From positions 1-64,000 of the forward strand of contig UCJD01000022.1 in the NCBI GenBank assembly GCA_900472605.1: a stretch of 64,000 nucleotides of DNA, read 5' to 3'. The DNA comes from Hyphomicrobiales bacterium (GTDB taxonomy: Bacteria; Pseudomonadota; Alphaproteobacteria; Rhizobiales; Rhizobiaceae). How positions within the stretch are numbered: the stretch's first letter is position 1; every line of letters begins with the position of its first letter. The position numbers and the translations under genes were made by a program. The notes beneath the pieces are model-generated. The model worked only from the letters and a program-made list of their open reading frames with translations, was not told the origin of the DNA and made no database searches. Shown here one piece after another: positions 44,210 to 51,611 of the stretch.

Positions 44210-45193
44210 ATGCTCAAACGTATTTTCAGATCACCCAAGCGTTCCTTCGACAGCCTCTCCGAGCAGGAGATACTGGCGCTCGCCATCGGTTCCGAAGAAG
44301 ACGACGCGCGCATCTATTTCGCCTATGCCGACCGTCTGCGCAATGACTATCCGGCGTCTGCCAAGGTTTTCGAGGACATGGCTGAGGTCGAAAACACGCA
44401 TCGCAACTCCCTGATCGCGCTTTACCGCGAGCGGTTCGGCGAACGCATCACGCTGATCCGCCGCGAGCATGTCGAGGGCTTCTACGAGCGTAAGCCGGAC
44501 TGGCTGCGCGCCAACCTGTCGCTGGAGAAGATTCGCCAGGAGGCCGAGGCGATGGAGAACCAGGCCTACCGCTTCTACATCGAGGCGGCCGGCCGCGTCA
44601 GCGACGCCTCGACGCGGCAGTTGCTCGGCGATCTCGCGCTGGCAGAGCAGGGGCATGAGGACATCACCCGCATGCTGGGCGACAAGCACACGCCCGAGGA
44701 CGTCCGCACGGAAGAGGACCTCAAGAGCCGCCGACAGTTCGTTCTGACCTATGTACAGCCCGGCCTTGCCGGCCTGATGGATGGATCCGTCTCGACGCTT
44801 GCCCCGATCTTCGCCGCGGCCTTTGCCACACAGGATACCTGGCAGACCTTCCTCGTCGGCCTCTCGGCCTCCGTCGGCGCCGGCATCTCGATGGGCTTCA
44901 CGGAAGCGGCCCACGACGACGGCAAGATCTCCGGGCGCGGCTCGCCCATCAAGCGCGGCCTGTCCTGCGGCATCATGACGGCGCTCGGCGGCCTCGGCCA
45001 CACGCTGCCCTACCTGATCTCAGATTTCTGGACGGCCACCACCTTGGCGGTCATCATCGCCATCTTCGAACTCTGGGCCATCGCCTTCATCCAGAACCGC
45101 TTCATGGAAACCCCCTTCCTGCGCGCCGCCTTCCAGGTCGTCGTCGGCGGCGGGCTGGTGCTGGGCGCTGGAATCCTGATCGGGAGTGGTTGA
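44210..45193 (+). CDS. mbfA: MbfA-like membrane-bound ferritin/iron exporter
   Basis: The 327-residue protein starts at ATG 44210 five bases after GAGG. Residues about 18-165 form an erythrin/ferritin-like four-helix di-iron domain (E-x-x-H patterns: EVENTHRNSL, EQGHEDITRML). A VIT1/CCC1-type membrane domain with about five helices follows (LMDGSVSTLAPIFAAAF, VGAGISMGFTEA). In Bradyrhizobium and Agrobacterium MbfA exports iron and protects against iron and peroxide stress. The Irr operator directly upstream fits this role. Confidence 0.9.
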   Translation: MLKRIFRSPKRSFDSLSEQEILALAIGSEEDDARIYFAYADRLRNDYPASAKVFEDMAEVENTHRNSLIALYRERFGERITLIRREHVEGFYERKPDWLRANLSLEKIRQEAEAMENQAYRFYIEAAGRVSDASTRQLLGDLALAEQGHEDITRMLGDKHTPEDVRTEEDLKSRRQFVLTYVQPGLAGLMDGSVSTLAPIFAAAFATQDTWQTFLVGLSASVGAGISMGFTEAAHDDGKISGRGSPIKRGLSCGIMTALGGLGHTLPYLISDFWTATTLAVIIAIFELWAIAFIQNRFMETPFLRAAFQVVVGGGLVLGAGILIGSG

Positions 45194-45206
45194 TCCTGAA
45201 ATGAAA

Positions 45207-45228
45207 ATGGCCGGCTTGCGCCGGCCAT
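45207..45228. terminator. Bidirectional terminator between mbfA and the transglutaminase-like gene
   Basis: ATGGCCGG at 45207-45214 pairs with CCGGCCAT at 45221-45228. On the minus strand it is followed by TTTTCATTTC. It separates two convergent genes. Confidence 0.7.
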
Positions 45229-45252
45229 CGACCATCTCGGTTTTCGATAATC

Positions 45253-45870
45253 CTACTTCAGCGCGCCGACCAGAACGTCGCGGCCGTTCTCGATGGTGAC
45301 CCAGCGGCCGGCATTGGCGCTCGACTGGCGCTTGATGAAGGAATAGGGGGTATCGAACCAGGGCTTCACGGAGGAGGCCAGGTTGTCGAGCACGAAGTCG
45401 CCCTTTGTGGTGCGCAGCGTCAGGATCGCATGACCCTCGCCGTCAGGCTTGCGTACGACGGTCATCAAAAGGTTGGCGGCGGAGAAGCCGCGCTGGATCA
45501 GGATGCGACGCTTCAAAAGCGCATAGTCTTCGCAGTCGCCGGCAGTCGTCGGATAGGCCCAGACCTCGTCCTTGCCGTAGATTTCCTTGTCGGTCATCGG
45601 GATGATCGTCGTGTTGACGCTGCTATTGACCGAACGGACGAGCGCCCACTTGGCCTCGGTCATGTCCATGGCGGCGACGTTGCGGTTCGCGCCGCACTCG
45701 TCGCGATGCGACTGGCAGAACTCGTAATGGCCGATCGGCTGCGAGGTTGCGGCGCCAACGACCATCGAAAGAGTGTTGGTCGATGCCGGCGTAGCGGCGG
45801 TCGACATTGCAAACAGGGCCATCATGGCCACCAGGAAACCCTTGATCCGCACGCCCACTGTCCCTTGCAT
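45253..45870 (-). CDS. Transglutaminase-like cysteine protease (BTLCP type)
   Basis: The 205-residue protein has a signal peptide (about 1-27: FLVAMMALFAMSTAATPA). The catalytic triad follows: Cys in TAGDCEDYALLKRRIL near 113, His in GHAILTL near 148 and Asp in DFVLDNLAS near 161. This is the bacterial transglutaminase-like cysteine proteinase family, periplasmic enzymes linked in relatives to biofilm adhesin cleavage (LapG) or to c-di-GMP control. No LapA/LapD genes are adjacent. A CtrA-type box lies 14 bases upstream of the start. Confidence 0.86.
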   Translation of the reverse strand: MQGTVGVRIKGFLVAMMALFAMSTAATPASTNTLSMVVGAATSQPIGHYEFCQSHRDECGANRNVAAMDMTEAKWALVRSVNSSVNTTIIPMTDKEIYGKDEVWAYPTTAGDCEDYALLKRRILIQRGFSAANLLMTVVRKPDGEGHAILTLRTTKGDFVLDNLASSVKPWFDTPYSFIKRQSSANAGRWVTIENGRDVLVGALK

Positions 45871-45883
45871 CGTCCTTGATTTA

Positions 45884-45899
45884 TTAACAAAAAGTTAAC
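45884..45899 (-). promoter_or_regulatory. CtrA-type box upstream of the transglutaminase-like gene
   Basis: TTAA-N7-TTAAC (45884-45899) is an exact match and lies 14-29 bases upstream of the start codon at 45870 on the minus strand. This close spacing makes direct control by CtrA plausible, probably repression or a very short leader. Confidence 0.5.
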
Positions 45900-45984
45900 G
45901 GAGACGGCTGCTCGGAGTCAATCACTACTTCTGAGGAGGGGGTGAGAAGCGGCGAACATGGTTAAAATACGTTAGGATTTGGCA

Positions 45985-46020
45985 CAGCGTTGAACGCTGC
46001 GCGCGCTCACCGCGCGCAGC
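45985..46020. other. Overlapping alternative hairpins
   Basis: CAGCGTT-G-AACGCTG (45985-45999) and GCTGCGCGCG-CTCAC-CGCGCGCAGC (45996-46020, perfect 10-bp stem) share bases, so only one can form at a time. This is an attenuator-like geometry, but no leader peptide or T-tract is seen. Confidence 0.4.
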
Positions 46021-46089
46021 AAGGCATCGCCAACATATTGAAACGAATTCATATTTTAAGAGAGCGTCACGCGATTGCGCCATCAACGC

Positions 46090-46905
46090 CTAGCGGACAA
46101 GCGATTTCACCGCCGCAAGCATGCGCTCGATGTCCTGTGGACGCGACAAGCGGTGGTCGCCATCACGAATAAATGTCAGCACCACATCGTCGGCCGGAAG
46201 GTGCTCGATCAGCGTCATCGCATGTGTGTAGGGGACGTCCGGGTCCTTCATTCCCTGCAGGATGTGCACCGGGCATCCGGTCTCGATCATCCCGGTCAGA
46301 ACCCGGTTGTTGCGGCCATCCTCGATCAGGTCACGGGTATAGATATTGGGCTCCGTGCTATACTCCGAATGCTCCTCGAAGAAGCCGCGCTCGGCAAGCG
46401 AGGTCTTCTCTTTCTCGGTGAGGTTCGGCTCGATCAGCGCCTGCGTGAAATCAGGCGCCGGCGCGATCAGCACCATGCCCTCCAGCTTCGGGCCCTCCAG
46501 CTTCGGTGCGCCGGTTTTCGCGGCCACCGCCTGCGCCAGCCGCAGCGCGATCCAGCCGCCCATCGAGGAGCCGACGACGACGATGCGCTCCGGCGCAAGA
46601 TGAAGGACGACGGCCATCGCCTCCTCGAGCCAGCGCGAAATCGTGCCGTCACGGAATTCGCCGCCGGAGAGGCCGTGTCCGGAATAATCGAGGCGGATGC
46701 AGGCAAGACCGGTCTCTGCTGCCATGCGGTCGAGCTCTATGGCCTTGCTGCCGCTCATGTCCGACCGGTATCCGGACAGCCAGACGAGCGTCGGGCCTGT
46801 TTTGTCACTGGCAGCAGGGCGGGCGATATAGGCGATCTCTCGCGCCGCCGCTCCCTCGCCGACGGTCAGAAATTGATGCTGAGGGGCGATATTGGCGTCG
46901 GACAT
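46090..46905 (-). CDS. Alpha/beta hydrolase
   Basis: The 271-residue enzyme has the nucleophile elbow VVGSSMGGWIALRLA near residue 112, an acidic residue in the GMKDPDVPYTHA region near 220 and the catalytic histidine in RDGDHRLSRPQD near 250. It resembles esterases and lipases of the broad hydrolase superfamily; substrate unknown. It is transcribed from the region shared with infC but in the opposite direction. Confidence 0.85.
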   Translation of the reverse strand: MSDANIAPQHQFLTVGEGAAAREIAYIARPAASDKTGPTLVWLSGYRSDMSGSKAIELDRMAAETGLACIRLDYSGHGLSGGEFRDGTISRWLEEAMAVVLHLAPERIVVVGSSMGGWIALRLAQAVAAKTGAPKLEGPKLEGMVLIAPAPDFTQALIEPNLTEKEKTSLAERGFFEEHSEYSTEPNIYTRDLIEDGRNNRVLTGMIETGCPVHILQGMKDPDVPYTHAMTLIEHLPADDVVLTFIRDGDHRLSRPQDIERMLAAVKSLVR

Positions 46906-47080
46906 GGCGAAACTCCTTTGTTTCGGCCTATAAAACAGATTCTTGACAGGCTGACAGCAGGTGATTTTTCCGCTAAAGCGTGCTAATGACTTCGTTGCAG
47001 CGATGGCGAAACTTGGTCGTCTTCCTTATATAGAGGCGATCCGCTGCAGCAATCCGAAACAACGCGAGGAGAATACGACC

Positions 47081-47617
47081 ATTCGCAGACCGTTTAAGAA
47101 CGACGCGCCCGTAAAGGATGGGCCGCGCTCGAACAGGGAAATTCGCATTCCCAAAGTTCAGCTGATCGACGCTGAAGGACAGAATTTGGGCGTCGTGGCG
47201 ACCGACCAGGCCCTGAGAATGGCTGAAGAAGCTGGCCTCGACCTCGTTGAGATTTCCCCCAACGCCGAACCGCCTGTGTGCAAGATCCTTGATCTGGGCA
47301 AGCTGAAATACGCCAACCAGAAGAAGGCCGCCGAGGCGCGCAAGAAGCAGAAGATCGTCGAAGTCAAAGAAATCAAGATGCGTCCGAACATCGACACCCA
47401 TGACTATGAGGTGAAGATGAAAGCAATGGGCCGCTTCTTCGAAGAAGGCGACAAAGTCAAGGTGACCCTGAAGTTCCGTGGCCGCGAAATGGCCCACCAG
47501 GAACTCGGCATGAAGCTTCTGCAGCAGGTCAAGGCCGACACGCTGGAATATGCCAAGGTCGAAGCCGAGCCCAAGCTCGAAGGTCGCCAGATGATGATGG
47601 TGCTCGCGCCCAAATAA
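47081..47617 (+). CDS. infC: Translation initiation factor IF-3, ATT start
   Basis: The 178-residue factor begins at ATT 47081, nine bases after a GAGGAG at 47066-47071, giving (M)[11 protein letters not shown]. The IF3-N domain ([19 protein letters not shown]) is joined by a lysine-rich helix ([16 protein letters not shown]) to the IF3-C domain ([31 protein letters not shown]). IF-3 checks start-codon pairing in the 30S P site. In enterics infC starts with AUU, which lets IF-3 repress its own mRNA. ATG 47003 and 46961 are in frame but without a ribosome site. Confidence 0.93.
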   Translation: MRRPFKNDAPVKDGPRSNREIRIPKVQLIDAEGQNLGVVATDQALRMAEEAGLDLVEISPNAEPPVCKILDLGKLKYANQKKAAEARKKQKIVEVKEIKMRPNIDTHDYEVKMKAMGRFFEEGDKVKVTLKFRGREMAHQELGMKLLQQVKADTLEYAKVEAEPKLEGRQMMMVLAPK

Positions 47618-47641
47618 GGCGCGTCGCCACCGTTCGTATCG

Positions 47642-47675
47642 AAGCCGTCCGCAAGGGCGGCTTTTGTATTTTTTG
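47642..47675 (+). terminator. Terminator of infC
   Basis: AAGCCGTCC pairs with GGGCGGCTT (47642-47663, one G-T pair) around GCAA, followed by TTGTATTTTTTG. It lies 25 bases after the infC stop. Confidence 0.75.
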
Positions 47676-47750
47676 TCTTTGTATGAAGGGCGATCGACGC
47701 CCAAAGGGCAGGGGCCGAAGCGGCGCTGGAAGATTCCGCCTTACGCCCCG

Positions 47751-47778
47751 TTGCACTTTTGTGACGCTGCGGTTATAA
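47751..47778 (+). promoter_or_regulatory. Promoter of rpmI-rplT
   Basis: TTGCAC (47751-47756) and TTATAA (47773-47778) are separated by 16 bases and lie after the infC terminator, about 200 bases before rpmI. This is a plausible housekeeping promoter. Confidence 0.5.
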
Positions 47779-47975
47779 GCGCGCGTCCGAACTGACCGGC
47801 AGGGCATGCCGTGGCAGTTTCGAATGCTTGCGGCACGGTTCGTCACCGCGACCGCAGATCAACAACAAACGCTCCCGCACTTGTTGCGACGACCGGGTGA
47901 CCGGGAATCGCGAGAAGGCCTCTTTTGAAGCAAGCTTCTTAGGGCAAGTGGGGGGATCAGAAACGGAGTAGCAAA

Positions 47976-48179
47976 ATGCCCAAGATGAAGACGAAGTCCT
48001 CCGCCAAGAAGCGGTTCAAGATCACCGCGACCGGCAAGGTCAAGGCTGCAGCCGCTGGCAAGCGCCATGGCATGATCAAGCGTTCCAACAAGTTCATTCG
48101 CGATGCACGTGGCACCATGGTTCTGGCAGAACCGGATGGCCGCAAGGTCGTGAAGAATTACCTGCCGAACGGTCTCTAA
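47976..48179 (+). CDS. rpmI: 50S ribosomal protein L35
   Basis: The 67-residue basic protein has the canonical L35 sequence pattern [18 protein letters not shown]-like [16 protein letters not shown] and C-terminal [12 protein letters not shown]. It binds 23S rRNA in the large subunit. It is followed 38 bases later by rplT, the conserved order. Confidence 0.97.
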   Translation: MPKMKTKSSAKKRFKITATGKVKAAAAGKRHGMIKRSNKFIRDARGTMVLAEPDGRKVVKNYLPNGL

Positions 48180-48217
48180 GACTATTCCGCGAACGTATAG
48201 ATTAAGGAGATCATGAA

Positions 48218-48622
48218 ATGGCACGTGTAAAGAGAGGCGTTACCGCCCACGCCAAGCACAAGAAGGTTCTGAAGCAGGCCAAGGGCTTCTACGGCCGCCG
48301 CAAGAACACCATCCGCGCCGCCAAGGCTGCTGTCGATCGTTCGAAGCAGTACGCTTACCGCGACCGCAAGATCAACAAGCGTAACTTCCGCGCACTCTGG
48401 ATCCAGCGTATCAACGCTGCTGTCCGCGAATTCGGCCTGACCTACGGCCGCTTCATCGACGGCCTGAACAAGGCTGGCATCGAAGTTGACCGTAAGGTTC
48501 TCTCCGACATGGCAATCCATGAGCCGGAAGCATTCGGTGCGCTCGTTGCTGCCTCCAAGAAGGCGCTCGAGTACCTGAAGGACGCTGGTACGAAGAACGA
48601 GTTTGAAGCAGCCGTCAACTAA
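48218..48622 (+). CDS. rplT: 50S ribosomal protein L20
   Basis: The 134-residue protein has the L20 pattern: a very basic N-terminal extension ([20 protein letters not shown]), then [15 protein letters not shown] and the globular C-terminal part ([20 protein letters not shown]). It is an early assembly protein of the large subunit and in some bacteria represses its own operon by binding the leader. Ribosome site AAGGAG lies upstream. Confidence 0.97.
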   Translation: MARVKRGVTAHAKHKKVLKQAKGFYGRRKNTIRAAKAAVDRSKQYAYRDRKINKRNFRALWIQRINAAVREFGLTYGRFIDGLNKAGIEVDRKVLSDMAIHEPEAFGALVAASKKALEYLKDAGTKNEFEAAVN

Positions 48623-48657
48623 GCCGGCGCTATTCGAACCTTCGCTTCGATGATTTG

Positions 48658-48697
48658 AAACCCGCGCTGGCAAGGCTTGCGCGGGTTTCTTCGTTTT
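48658..48697 (+). terminator. Terminator of rpmI-rplT
   Basis: AAACCCGCGC at 48658-48667 pairs with GCGCGGGTTT at 48679-48688 around an 11-base loop, followed by CTTCGTTTT. It lies 36 bases after rplT. Confidence 0.8.
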
Positions 48698-48719
48698 GAC
48701 CTAGATAGGGACGCCGCCA

Positions 48720-49574
48720 ATGGCGAACGATCAAGACGTGGCGAACGATGTGATGCATCCGACGACGGACCGCGATTTGCTTGCCGAAAGCGGGCTGGGC
48801 GAGGAGGACGTGCCGGTTCTGCTCGCGGCCCTTCTGCGCGGTTCCAAGCGCGTCGAGCGTATCGCTTTGTCGGGCGGCGCCGTCTGGATCAAGCGCTATG
48901 GAACCGAGCGCGCCTCGCGCTGGATGGTTCTGCAGCGCATGCTCGCCAATCTCATCCGCGCGCCCTTCCTGCGCCCGTCGCCGCTTCTGGCAGACGAAGG
49001 CATGGCGGCGCGCGAAATCCGCCGCATCGCCCAGTTTTCCGCGCACGACGTGCCGACGGCCAGCGTGATCTACTCGTCCGGCGCCGCCGTCGTCTTCAGC
49101 GATGCCGGCGATACCGTCGATCGCCAGCTCTATCATGTGCTGAACAACGATCCCGCGGCTCACGACAACATGCTCGTCCACTGCGCCGCCGAACTCGGCC
49201 GGCTGCATGCCAAGGGCCTGTGCCACGGCCGGCCCTATCCGCGCGACATGTTCTTGAAGGACGGACGCGTCGGCTTCATGGATTTCGAGGAAGAGCCGGA
49301 CCGGGTGATGCCGCTGGAGGTCGCCCAGGCGCGCGATATCTGGCTGCTCTTTCTGCAGGTTGCGACCCGCGCCAAGCTGGGTGGCGAAACGCACGACCGG
49401 GCCTACAAGGCCTGGGCCGATGTGGCGCCGGCGGCGGCCGTTGCCGAACTGCGCAAGCTTACCGGCTTTCTCGGCGGCTTTTTGTCGGCTGCCCGGTTGA
49501 TTGGCCGCGTACACATGGGTAGTGATCTGCGACGTTTCATCGTGGCGACCAGCTATCTGAAGCATGTTTCGTGA
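48720..49574 (+). CDS. Protein-kinase-like protein of unknown substrate
   Basis: The 284-residue protein has a degenerate kinase fold. An N-terminal lobe with GGAVWIKRYG (lysine near 58) precedes a catalytic-loop-like L-H-A-K-G-L-C-H-G-R-P-Y-P-R-D near 165, then a metal loop F-M-D-F-E-E-E in place of D-F-G near 187. This resembles the LPS-core/BUD32-like (Kdo, InaA) kinase group. Active-site residues look partly intact. It lies just before pheS in the same direction; the role is unknown and may be coincidental. Confidence 0.65.
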   Translation: MANDQDVANDVMHPTTDRDLLAESGLGEEDVPVLLAALLRGSKRVERIALSGGAVWIKRYGTERASRWMVLQRMLANLIRAPFLRPSPLLADEGMAAREIRRIAQFSAHDVPTASVIYSSGAAVVFSDAGDTVDRQLYHVLNNDPAAHDNMLVHCAAELGRLHAKGLCHGRPYPRDMFLKDGRVGFMDFEEEPDRVMPLEVAQARDIWLLFLQVATRAKLGGETHDRAYKAWADVAPAAAVAELRKLTGFLGGFLSAARLIGRVHMGSDLRRFIVATSYLKHVS

Positions 49575-49614
49575 AGTGTCCCTCAAAGACTGGACGCCCT
49601 GAAGGCAGGAAAAG

Positions 49615-50697
49615 ATGACCGAACTCGCAACCCTGGAAAAGCAACTCCTGTCCGACGTCGCGGCCGCCGCCGATGAACCGGCGATCGAAGCCGTGCGCGT
49701 CTCGGCCCTTGGCAAGAAGGGGTCGGTTTCCGAACTCCTGAAGACGCTGGGCGCGATGACGCCGGAAGAGCGCCAGACGCGCGGTGCGCAGATCAACGCG
49801 CTGAAGACGGTGGTGACCGACGCGATCAACGCCCGCAAGGCCGATCTCAAGACGGCAGCGATCGACGCGCGGCTGAAGGCCGAGACCGTCGATGTCTCTC
49901 TGCCGGTGCGCTCGTCGCCGGCCGAGCGCGGCCGCATCCATCCGATCAGCCAGATCGTGGACGAGATCACCGCGATCTTCGCCGACATGGGCTTCTCGAT
50001 CGCCGAAGGTCCCGATGTCGAGACCGACTATTACAATTTCACCGCGCTGAACTTCCCTGAGGGCCATCCGGCCCGCGAGATGCACGACACCTTCTTCTTC
50101 AATCCGGATGAGAACGGCGAGCGCAAGGTGCTGCGCACCCACACCTCGCCGGTGCAGGTGCGCACCATGGAAGCGCAGAAGCCGCCGATCCGCATCATCA
50201 TCCCCGGCAAGACCTACCGGCAGGACAGTGACGCCACCCATTCGCCGATGTTCCATCAGGTCGAGGGCCTCGTCGTGGACAAGAAGGCCAATGTCGCCAA
50301 TATCCGCTGGGTGCTGGAGGAGTTCTGCAAGACCTTCTTCGAGGTCGACAGCGTCACCATGCGCTTCCGCCCGTCCTTCTTTCCGTTCACCGAGCCGAGC
50401 TTCGAAGTCGACATCCAGTGCGACCGTTCCGGTCCGATCGTCAAGTTCGGCGAAGGCACCGACTGGATGGAGATTTTGGGCTGCGGCATGGTGCATCCCA
50501 ACGTCCTGCGCGCGGGCGGCCTCGATCCCGACGAGTACCAGGGCTTTGCCTGGGGCATGGGCCTCGACCGCATCGCCATGCTGAAATACGGCATGCCGGA
50601 TCTCCGCGACTTCTTCAACGCCGACGTCCGCTGGATGACCCATTACGGATTCCGCCCGCTCGACATGCCGACGCTGTTTGGCGGGTTGAGCAGCTAA
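49615..50697 (+). CDS. pheS: Phenylalanyl-tRNA synthetase alpha subunit
   Basis: The 360-residue catalytic subunit has an N-terminal coiled-coil arm that holds tRNA (about 1-85). The class II core follows, with [13 protein letters not shown], motif 2 around [24 protein letters not shown] near 220 and motif 3 [10 protein letters not shown] near 318. With PheT it forms an alpha2-beta2 enzyme charging tRNA-Phe. Unlike the usual pheS-pheT junction, two toxin-antitoxin genes follow before pheT. Confidence 0.97.
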   Translation: MTELATLEKQLLSDVAAAADEPAIEAVRVSALGKKGSVSELLKTLGAMTPEERQTRGAQINALKTVVTDAINARKADLKTAAIDARLKAETVDVSLPVRSSPAERGRIHPISQIVDEITAIFADMGFSIAEGPDVETDYYNFTALNFPEGHPAREMHDTFFFNPDENGERKVLRTHTSPVQVRTMEAQKPPIRIIIPGKTYRQDSDATHSPMFHQVEGLVVDKKANVANIRWVLEEFCKTFFEVDSVTMRFRPSFFPFTEPSFEVDIQCDRSGPIVKFGEGTDWMEILGCGMVHPNVLRAGGLDPDEYQGFAWGMGLDRIAMLKYGMPDLRDFFNADVRWMTHYGFRPLDMPTLFGGLSS

Positions 50698-50733
50698 TTT
50701 TATTGTGGCCACAAATAGCTGAGTGTGGTAGGA

Positions 50734-51015
50734 ATGGAGCTGGAGTGGGACGAAGATAAACGTCAGATAACCCTCCAGCACCGAGGACTGGATTTCGCCG
50801 ACGTCGAACGCTTCGATCCCGACAGCATCGTCACGGTACAGGACCTCAGAACAGACTATGGAGAGGATCGTTTCAACTCCTACGGACGGCTAGATGGCAC
50901 ACTCTGCTGTTTTTGCTGGACGCCGAGAGAGGGCCGGGTTCGAGTTATATCGCTGAGGAAGATGAATGACCGCGAACAGAAGATTTACGAAGAGCGAAGG
51001 GGCGGCGAACGGTAG
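50734..51015 (+). CDS. brnT: BrnT-type ribonuclease toxin
   Basis: The 93-residue protein fits BrnT: MELEWDEDKRQITLQHRGLD at the N-terminus (family pattern W-D-x-x-K-x-x-x-N/H-H-x-x), V-x-x-F-x-P-D-S, and the C-terminal ISLRKMNDREQKIYEERR (family I-S-x-R-x-A-x-x-x-E-x-x-x-Y-E). BrnT is a RelE-like ribonuclease, neutralised by BrnA. GTG 50725 is an alternative start. It lies 36 bases after pheS, and its end overlaps brnA by 50 bases. Confidence 0.86.
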   Translation: MELEWDEDKRQITLQHRGLDFADVERFDPDSIVTVQDLRTDYGEDRFNSYGRLDGTLCCFCWTPREGRVRVISLRKMNDREQKIYEERRGGER

Positions 51016-51574
51016 TTCGCTTCCGACGCTCGACGATGTCGAAAAGGGTCTGATCTCACTCGATGACTATGAGATCGCTCACGGCGAAGATGTGCCCGCC
51101 TTCGACGATGTCGGCGATGCGGCAATCCTATCGATAGCCGAAACGCCGGAACTTGGCACGATGTTGGACAAGGCTCGCGGCAAGCGCGGTCCGCAAAAGG
51201 CGCCGGTGAAGGAACGCATCGGTTTGCGGCTCGACAAGGACGTGGTCGATTACTTCCGCAGCATGGGACCCGGCTGGCAAGGTCGCATTAATGAAGCGCT
51301 GCATGCCTTGGGTCCCGCAGGTCGGGAACAGCGCCCGGTGGCCGCGCGCTGCGACGACGAATTCCTGTATGTCGTGCTGGCGGATGGCAGGCAAATCCGG
51401 GCGCCGCTTTGGTGGTACCCGTTCCTGGCCGAACTCGACGACAAGGCATTGAACGACATCGAACTGACGCACGAGGGGGTCTGGTGGACCGCCATCGACG
51501 AGGGTATTTCGGTGAAAAGCATGTTTCTGGGCATTAAGGCCCCCGGCGCCAAGGCTCCGGAAAAGGCTGCCTGA
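50966..51574 (+). CDS. brnA: BrnA-type antitoxin fused to a DUF2442-like domain
   Basis: The 202-residue protein starts after GAGGAA at 50955-50960. Its middle (about 75-112) is a BrnA-type ribbon-helix-helix, ERIGLRLDKDVVDYFRSMGP followed by GWQGRINEAL. The C-terminal part (about 125-190: FLYVVLADGRQIRAPLWWYP, IDEGISVKSMF) resembles the DUF2442 family. A normal BrnA is roughly 80-100 residues, so the extension is unusual. It overlaps brnT by 50 bases in another frame, which implies tight coupling. It sits 37 bases before pheT. Confidence 0.8.
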   Translation: MTANRRFTKSEGAANGSSLPTLDDVEKGLISLDDYEIAHGEDVPAFDDVGDAAILSIAETPELGTMLDKARGKRGPQKAPVKERIGLRLDKDVVDYFRSMGPGWQGRINEALHALGPAGREQRPVAARCDDEFLYVVLADGRQIRAPLWWYPFLAELDDKALNDIELTHEGVWWTAIDEGISVKSMFLGIKAPGAKAPEKAA

Positions 51575-51611
51575 CCGAACAATTGATGATTTTTGAGACG
51601 AGAACAACACA

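Larger units (their letters stand above)
47618..47975. other. Intergenic leader region before rpmI
   Basis: The 358 bases contain the infC terminator at 47642, a promoter at 47751-47778 and a leader of roughly 190 bases to rpmI. The leader has several short inverted repeats (for example ACCGGGTGACCGGG) and could be a ribosomal-protein autoregulation site, but none is recognised. Confidence 0.4.

Noticed and set aside
46943..46975. TTGACA at 46943 as the infC promoter
   Set aside because: No acceptable -10 at 16-18 bases downstream.
46961..47080. Upstream ATG starts for infC
   Set aside because: No ribosome site and a non-conserved N-terminal extension; ATT 47081 has a strong ribosome site.
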